Shown piece by piece: positions 60,403 through 64,000 of a DNA stretch of 64,000 nt (positions are counted from its first letter, which is position 1; each line of letters starts with the position of its first letter). A program made the translations under genes and the position numbers. Source of the DNA: Bacilli bacterium (lineage in GTDB: Bacteria; Bacillota_I; Bacilli_A; RFN20; UBA1709). Below the pieces are notes generated by a model, which had not been told where the DNA came from, made no database searches, and saw only the letters and a list, made by a program, of their open reading frames with translations. The stretch spans positions 310,001 to 374,000 of the forward strand of contig JAFTIF010000003.1 of NCBI GenBank assembly GCA_017457045.1. Direction: 5' to 3'.

Positions 60403-60660
60403 TTATATCACAAAGTTTGAGTTTTTTCCATAGTTTACAAGAATAACATCTTCACCAATTGTTACAATACTTGAAAATGGAACGACTAATTCATGTTCTC
60501 CCTTAGAAAAACTAAATATTTTCTTTTTTCCAATTTGTTCTATAACAAATGATGATATTGCTCCATTTGTACCATCTATTTCATAATCAATCACTTCACC
60601 TAAAGCCATCCCATCTACTACATTAATTACTTTTTTCATCATTAAATCTGATGCACGCAT
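60403..60660 (-). CDS. ymxH: PRC-barrel protein YlmC/YmxH
   Basis: 85 residues: MRASDLMMKKVINVVDGMALGEVIDYEID, a PRC-barrel domain. This family follows sigG in spore formers, and its function is unknown. The ATG at 60660 is 8 bases after GGGTGAT; the in-frame TTG upstream overlaps that site. Same operon as sigG. Confidence 0.88.
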   Translation of the reverse strand: MRASDLMMKKVINVVDGMALGEVIDYEIDGTNGAISSFVIEQIGKKKIFSFSKGEHELVVPFSSIVTIGEDVILVNYGKNSNFVI

Positions 60661-60683
60661 AAAATCACCCAATTAATTTTATG

Positions 60684-61454
60684 CTACAAATAGTTTTTTA
60701 AGACTTTAATCGCGTTTTTTTCAATCCTCGATATCTGGGCTTGAGAAATTCCAAATTCACTTGCAAGTTCAAGTTGAGTTTTATCCAAATAATATCTATC
60801 ATTGATAATCTTTTTTTGAATAGCAGTCAAATTATTAATCCCCTTTTTCAAAGATATTAAATATGGTACTAGATTCATTTTGTCATCTTCAATTTTTATT
60901 TGATCTATCAATAATAATGTATCCCCATCTTCTTCATATACTGTTTCATAAATACTTGAAATCTGTTGTATTGATTCCATAGATTCATTTATTAATCTAA
61001 TATCTAAATTCAATAATTTAGCTATTTCATCATTAGATGGCTCCATCTGATTTTTCATCATGTATTCATCTTTCAGTTTTAAAGCTTGATATGCAATATC
61101 TTTTAATTGTCTTGATATTCTAATTGCGTTATTATCACGTAAATATCTTTTGATTTCACCACTTATCATAGGTACAGCATATGTAGAAAATTTCAAATTT
61201 AAACTGACATCAAATTTTCTAATTGCTTTCATTAATCCAATGCAACCAATTTGAAATAAATCATCTAAGTTATCAAATCTATCTTTATATTTTTTTATAA
61301 CACTTAAAACTAGTCTTAAGTTCCCATGCACTAATTCATCAAACACCTCTTGATTATTAATATCTTTTTTTAGTAGTTCATAGATTTCATCATTTTTTAA
61401 TACTTTTATTTTGTTAGTATCTAATCCAGTAATTTCTACTTTATGTTTAGCCAA
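60684..61454 (-). CDS. sigG: RNA polymerase sporulation sigma factor SigG
   Basis: Forespore late sigma factor. 256 residues. SigG-specific N-terminus KVEITGLDTNKIKVLKNDEI (SpoIIAB/Gin-contact region), region 2 DDLFQIGCIGLMKAIRKFD...FSTYAVPMISGEIKRYLRD, and region 4 SQAQISRIEKNAIKVLKNYL. The start codon is TTG at 61454, supported by AGGAGTGG 6 bases upstream and no usable ATG nearby. Follows sigE by 36 bases, the Bacillus order; no sigma-F-type promoter is obvious in the gap. Confidence 0.95.
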   Translation of the reverse strand: MAKHKVEITGLDTNKIKVLKNDEIYELLKKDINNQEVFDELVHGNLRLVLSVIKKYKDRFDNLDDLFQIGCIGLMKAIRKFDVSLNLKFSTYAVPMISGEIKRYLRDNNAIRISRQLKDIAYQALKLKDEYMMKNQMEPSNDEIAKLLNLDIRLINESMESIQQISSIYETVYEEDGDTLLLIDQIKIEDDKMNLVPYLISLKKGINNLTAIQKKIINDRYYLDKTQLELASEFGISQAQISRIEKNAIKVLKNYL

Positions 61455-61490
61455 ATAACCACTCCTACATAAAGTAGTTTTTCATTTTAT

Positions 61491-62192
61491 TTATTTTTTA
61501 TTCAAACGAGTTCTTAATTTTTTTATGATTCTTTTTTCTAATCTAGAAATATACGATTGAGAAATACCTAAATAATCTGCAACATCTTTTTGAGTCATTT
61601 CCTCACCATTTTCTAATCCGAATCTTAATACCAAGATTTGTCTTTCTCTTTCTCTTAGTTCGTTAATTGCTTCGAAAACTTCGATCTTTTTTTCATCATT
61701 TTCTATTTCATCAACAATATAATTATCCTCAGAAGCAATAATATCCGATAAGAGTAGTTCATTACCATCATAATCAACATTCAATGGTTCATCAAATGAA
61801 ATCTCAGCTTTCATTTTTGATTTTTTACGTAGATACATCAATATCTCGTTCTCAATACATCGAGATGCATATGTTGCCAACTTAATATTTTTATCTTGTT
61901 TGAAAGTTGAAATAGACTTGATCAATCCTATTGTACCAATACTAATTAAGTCTTCTAAATTAACAATATTTGTTTCATATTTCTTCGCGACATAAACAAC
62001 TAGTCTTAAGTTATGTTCAATAAGTTTATCTCTTGCTTCAATAGATCCATTTAAATATTCTTCAAAAAGTTTATCCTCTTCTTCTTTTTCTAATGGTGGA
62101 GGCAAAGTTTCTGAACCATTTATGTAATAAACTTCACCATCGGAAAAGATAATTTTGATCCATCTAATTAATTTATCTAAAATCTTTATCAT
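61491..62192 (-). CDS. sigE: pro-sigma-E, mother-cell sporulation sigma factor
   Basis: 233 residues from the ATG at 62192 (AAGGAGG site 6 bases upstream; a farther in-frame ATG precedes that site). Short amphipathic basic pro-sequence [18 protein letters not shown] followed by [15 protein letters not shown], the junction at which SpoIIGA cleaves. Region 2 [17 protein letters not shown]...[18 protein letters not shown] and region 4 [15 protein letters not shown] are intact. 11 bases after spoIIGA. Confidence 0.96.
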   Translation of the reverse strand: MIKILDKLIRWIKIIFSDGEVYYINGSETLPPPLEKEEEDKLFEEYLNGSIEARDKLIEHNLRLVVYVAKKYETNIVNLEDLISIGTIGLIKSISTFKQDKNIKLATYASRCIENEILMYLRKKSKMKAEISFDEPLNVDYDGNELLLSDIIASEDNYIVDEIENDEKKIEVFEAINELRERERQILVLRFGLENGEEMTQKDVADYLGISQSYISRLEKRIIKKLRTRLNKK

Positions 62193-62203
62193 GTTTATCC
62201 TCC

Positions 62204-62923
62204 TTAAAAAATGCAAGTATTTAGTAAACAATCACAACCAAAAAAATCCTCTTCATTACTAACTTCTGATATCAAAATATCTTTGACTAAAACTTTTTTA
62301 TTTTCCTTTATTCTTATCCTAGCTTTTTTAAAATTCTTCTTATAAAAAGAATCAAAAGATGATACCCCTCCTAACAAAATGTTTTTGTCACTTTTTAGAA
62401 AAATAACAGGATACTTATATACTTGAAAGTTATTTCCTGTATCATAATAACCTTTAACAAGAAGTGATTTTCCATCAATTTCAAGTTCGACATTATAAAC
62501 ATATTTTTTTAGTTTAAATCGATTAATAAATTTAGATAAAATCATCATCAATAATTTAATAAAAACAAACTGAATTATGATAAACAAAAGCGATTCTTTT
62601 TTCACTAATAAAATTAAGTATTTATAGTAAATAAAATAATTTGAAAATATTAAAACTATTAATGAATTTAATAAATATATAATTAAAAAAAGTACTGAAA
62701 ATAATGTTCTTTTTCTATTTACTAAAATTAAATTTAAAATTAAAAAAGAAATTAAAATAGCGTATTTTAACTCAGTAAAATAAAAAAAGAAATTAATGGA
62801 CAAAATTAGTGATTTAATAAAGATTTTTCTTTTTTCAATTCCTAATAAATTATGCACTTCTAAATTAATAAAAAATATTAATAAAACATAGTACAAAAAG
62901 CTTAAATCTATATATACATTCAT
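62204..62923 (-). CDS. spoIIGA: SpoIIGA, pro-sigma-E processing aspartic protease
   Basis: 239 residues versus about 309 in B. subtilis. Five or so membrane segments fill residues 1-130. The cytosolic protease domain then has [19 protein letters not shown], with catalytic Asp161 in the D-T/S-G-N motif. The C-terminal part is shortened. Starts [12 protein letters not shown] like the family. Immediately upstream of its substrate gene sigE. Preceded by a Spo0A-type promoter. Confidence 0.92.
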   Translation of the reverse strand: MNVYIDLSFLYYVLLIFFINLEVHNLLGIEKRKIFIKSLILSINFFFYFTELKYAILISFLILNLILVNRKRTLFSVLFLIIYLLNSLIVLIFSNYFIYYKYLILLVKKESLLFIIIQFVFIKLLMMILSKFINRFKLKKYVYNVELEIDGKSLLVKGYYDTGNNFQVYKYPVIFLKSDKNILLGGVSSFDSFYKKNFKKARIRIKENKKVLVKDILISEVSNEEDFFGCDCLLNTCIF

Positions 62924-62938
62924 TCAATCACCATTGAC

Positions 62939-62971
62939 ATTATAAAGCATTAAATAAATATTTTTTGTCGA
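62939..62971 (-). promoter_or_regulatory. spoIIG promoter with long 21-bp spacing
   Basis: Perfect TATAAT (62944-62939) and TCGACA (62971-62966) are 21 bases apart on the minus strand. The B. subtilis spoIIG promoter likewise has an overlong (22-bp) spacer and needs Spo0A-P. Inferred leader only about 9 bases, starting at or within the GGTGAT ribosome site. Confidence 0.65.
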
Positions 62972-62972
62972 A
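62966..62972 (+). promoter_or_regulatory. 0A box (Spo0A-P site) at the spoIIG promoter
   Basis: TGTCGAA is an exact match to the 0A-box consensus TGNCGAA and overlaps the -35 element, as in B. subtilis spoIIG. Confidence 0.65.
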
Positions 62973-62999
62973 AAAAAAACACTCTATAAAAGAGTGTTT
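62970..62999 (-). terminator. intrinsic terminator of the ftsZ transcript
   Basis: AACACTCT / AGAGTGTT perfect stem, 5-base loop, eight T's on the minus strand. It overlaps the stop of the 46-codon ORF and the spoIIG -35 region. Confidence 0.92.
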
Positions 63000-63138
63000 A
63001 AATAATACTTAATATTACCACCAAAGTTAAGATAACTACGATCATTGCACCAGCAAAAATTAGAAATCCTTTTGTAGATATTTTTTTATCTGCATTATCT
63101 ACTTTTACTAATTTTTCGACATAATTCTTAAGACACAT
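62998..63138 (-). CDS. 46-residue single-span membrane peptide after ftsZ
   Basis: Hand-translated short ORF: MCLKNYVEKLVKVDNADKK, then a 22-residue hydrophobic helix FLIFAGAMIVVILTLVVILSII to the end. The ATG is 2 bases after the ftsZ stop and the stop codon sits in the terminator stem, so the frame fills the whole ftsZ-to-terminator interval. Ribosome site is weak (AAGAAAGAG), suggesting coupling to ftsZ. No homologue recognised; a divisome or early-sporulation membrane peptide is speculation. Confidence 0.55.
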   Translation of the reverse strand: MCLKNYVEKLVKVDNADKKISTKGFLIFAGAMIVVILTLVVILSII

Positions 63139-63140
63139 TG

Positions 63141-64000
63141 TTATCTATTTCTCTTTCTTAAGAATGCTGGTAGTAAGTCATCATTATCAAGATTTGCATC
63201 TTCGCTTTCTGCAATTCTTGATTCCATATGTTTAATTTGAGGTTCAACTTTAGCAGAGACAATAAAATCTTTTGCGTCGATTTTCTTTAATGCATCAATT
63301 GAATCAATAGAGCCATCTTGTCTATCTACTCTATGAATGTCATTTTCAATAAAATCTGTAGCAATAACTGTTACTTCAACTGAATCACCTAATGCAGGAT
63401 CAACATCTAAACCGAAGATAACGTTCATTTCACTTCCACCTGCAGCTTCTCTTACAATTTCAACTATTTCATTAGTATCTAAAATTGTAATAGTATCGCC
63501 ACCTCTAATTGATACGATAGCATTTTTTGCTCCTCTAATAGAAGATTCTAATAATGGGCATGTTACAGCAGAATATGCAGCTTCTTTAACTTTGTTAATA
63601 CCATTTCCAACGCCCATACCAATTAATGCAGTTCCTTTATTTGACATAATATTTCTTACGTCAGCAAAGTCTAAGTTAATTCTAGCAGGTCTAACAATTA
63701 AGTCAGTTATAGTTTTTACGCTATGAGCTAAAACATTATCAGCTTCTTTAAAAGCATCATTTACAGGAACATTTCCGCTCATTTGTAATAATTGGTCATT
63801 CGAAACAACAATTAAAGAATCAACATGAGGTCTTAAAGCTTGTAATCCTTCAACAGCGTTACCATTTCTTACTTTGCCTTCAAATGTGAAAGGACGAGTA
63901 ACAATACCAATTGTTAAGCAACCCATTTCTTTACAAACTCTAGCAACTACAGGTGCAGCACCAGTTCCAGTTCCACCACCCATACCAGCAGCAATAAATA
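63141..64000 (-). CDS. ftsZ: cell division GTPase FtsZ, N-terminus beyond window
   Basis: About 286 C-terminal residues of FtsZ. The tubulin signature GGGTGTGAAPV is right at the window edge, followed by TIGIVTRPFTFEGKVR, SLIVVSNDQLLQ, the T7 synergy loop INLDFADVRNIMSNKGTALIGMG, the C-terminal beta domain, and a short linker with the conserved tail peptide DDLLPAFLRKRNR that binds FtsA/SepF. The linker is only about 40 residues. Upstream of spoIIG as in Bacillus. Confidence 0.98.
   Translation of the reverse strand, partial: FIAAGMGGGTGTGAAPVVARVCKEMGCLTIGIVTRPFTFEGKVRNGNAVEGLQALRPHVDSLIVVSNDQLLQMSGNVPVNDAFKEADNVLAHSVKTITDLIVRPARINLDFADVRNIMSNKGTALIGMGVGNGINKVKEAAYSAVTCPLLESSIRGAKNAIVSIRGGDTITILDTNEIVEIVREAAGGSEMNVIFGLDVDPALGDSVEVTVIATDFIENDIHRVDRQDGSIDSIDALKKIDAKDFIVSAKVEPQIKHMESRIAESEDANLDNDDLLPAFLRKRNR

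Noticed and set aside
63337..63726. 129-codon plus-strand open frame
   Set aside because: Antisense of conserved ftsZ codons with no start context.
1..64000. tRNA or rRNA genes, prophage, toxin-antitoxin or restriction systems
   Set aside because: Looked for in the intergenic gaps; all gaps over about 150 bases are explained by T-boxes, the L21 leader or divergent promoters.

Overview
The window is a stretch of chromosome from a strongly AT-rich, low-GC Firmicute (Bacillota) that carries a sporulation gene set. The evidence is family content plus gene order. Many clusters match the Bacillus subtilis order with pieces deleted: relA-apt-secDF / spoVB-yrbG-yrzE / ruvB-ruvA; obgE-rpmA-prp-rplU / spoIVFB-spoIVFA-minD-minC-radC; valS-ysxE-spoVID / engB-lon-tig-ysoA; gerM ... 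gerE; uvrC-mutS2 / rnhC; ftsZ-spoIIGA-sigE-sigG-ymxH-sepF-ileS-lspA-rluD. TGG is used for Trp and the reading frames follow the standard bacterial code, so this is not a Mycoplasma-type code. A compact-genome member of the Bacilli near the Mollicutes / RF39 / Erysipelotrichia border is my inference; no rRNA is present to settle it.

Layout. 1-14.5 kb: stringent response (relA, cut by the window edge), purine salvage (apt), protein export (secDF), the SpoVB flippase and two small membrane-protein genes, Holliday-junction motor (ruvAB), an orphan LysM protein, obgE, the L27/Prp/L21 ribosomal cluster, and the minCD-spoIVFAB operon with radC. 14.5-24.7 kb: valS with a T-box leader, spore-coat genes ysxE and spoVID, then engB, lon, tig, ysoA. 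24.7-31.4 kb: a P-type ATPase, gerM, a degenerate Fic-like protein with a striking operator-like inverted repeat, a pyroglutamyl peptidase, a DUF4097 lipoprotein and gerE. 31.4-37.2 kb: uvrC, mutS2, rnhC and a hexapeptide acetyltransferase.

37.2-53.9 kb is the accessory part: one co-directional sugar-utilisation operon of ten genes. Two secreted parallel beta-helix glycosidase-like lipoproteins and a large Ser-rich lipoprotein act outside the cell. A binding protein, two permeases and an MsmK-type ATPase import the product. Two GH65 phosphorylases and a beta-phosphoglucomutase convert it to glucose 6-phosphate. A LacI regulator lies just upstream with a matching half-palindromic operator. The glycan is not identifiable from sequence alone; an alpha-glucoside is implied by GH65.

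53.9-64 kb: lacI at the end of the T-box-controlled ileS-lspA-rluD-dCMP deaminase unit, then sepF, ymxH, sigG, pro-sigE and its processing protease spoIIGA, a 46-codon membrane ORF, and ftsZ cut by the right edge.

Regulation visible in sequence: two T-boxes, an L21 leader position, a consensus-perfect CcpA-type cre site before apt-relA, and several good sigma-A promoters. There is a spoIIG-like promoter with a perfect 0A box and a 21-bp -35/-10 spacing, plus candidate sigma-E promoters (spoVB, spoIVFA, gerM, a small ORF) and a sigma-K promoter (gerE). The sporulation promoters repeatedly sit inside the preceding terminator and leave very short leaders. No tRNA, rRNA, insertion sequence, prophage or CRISPR array was seen.
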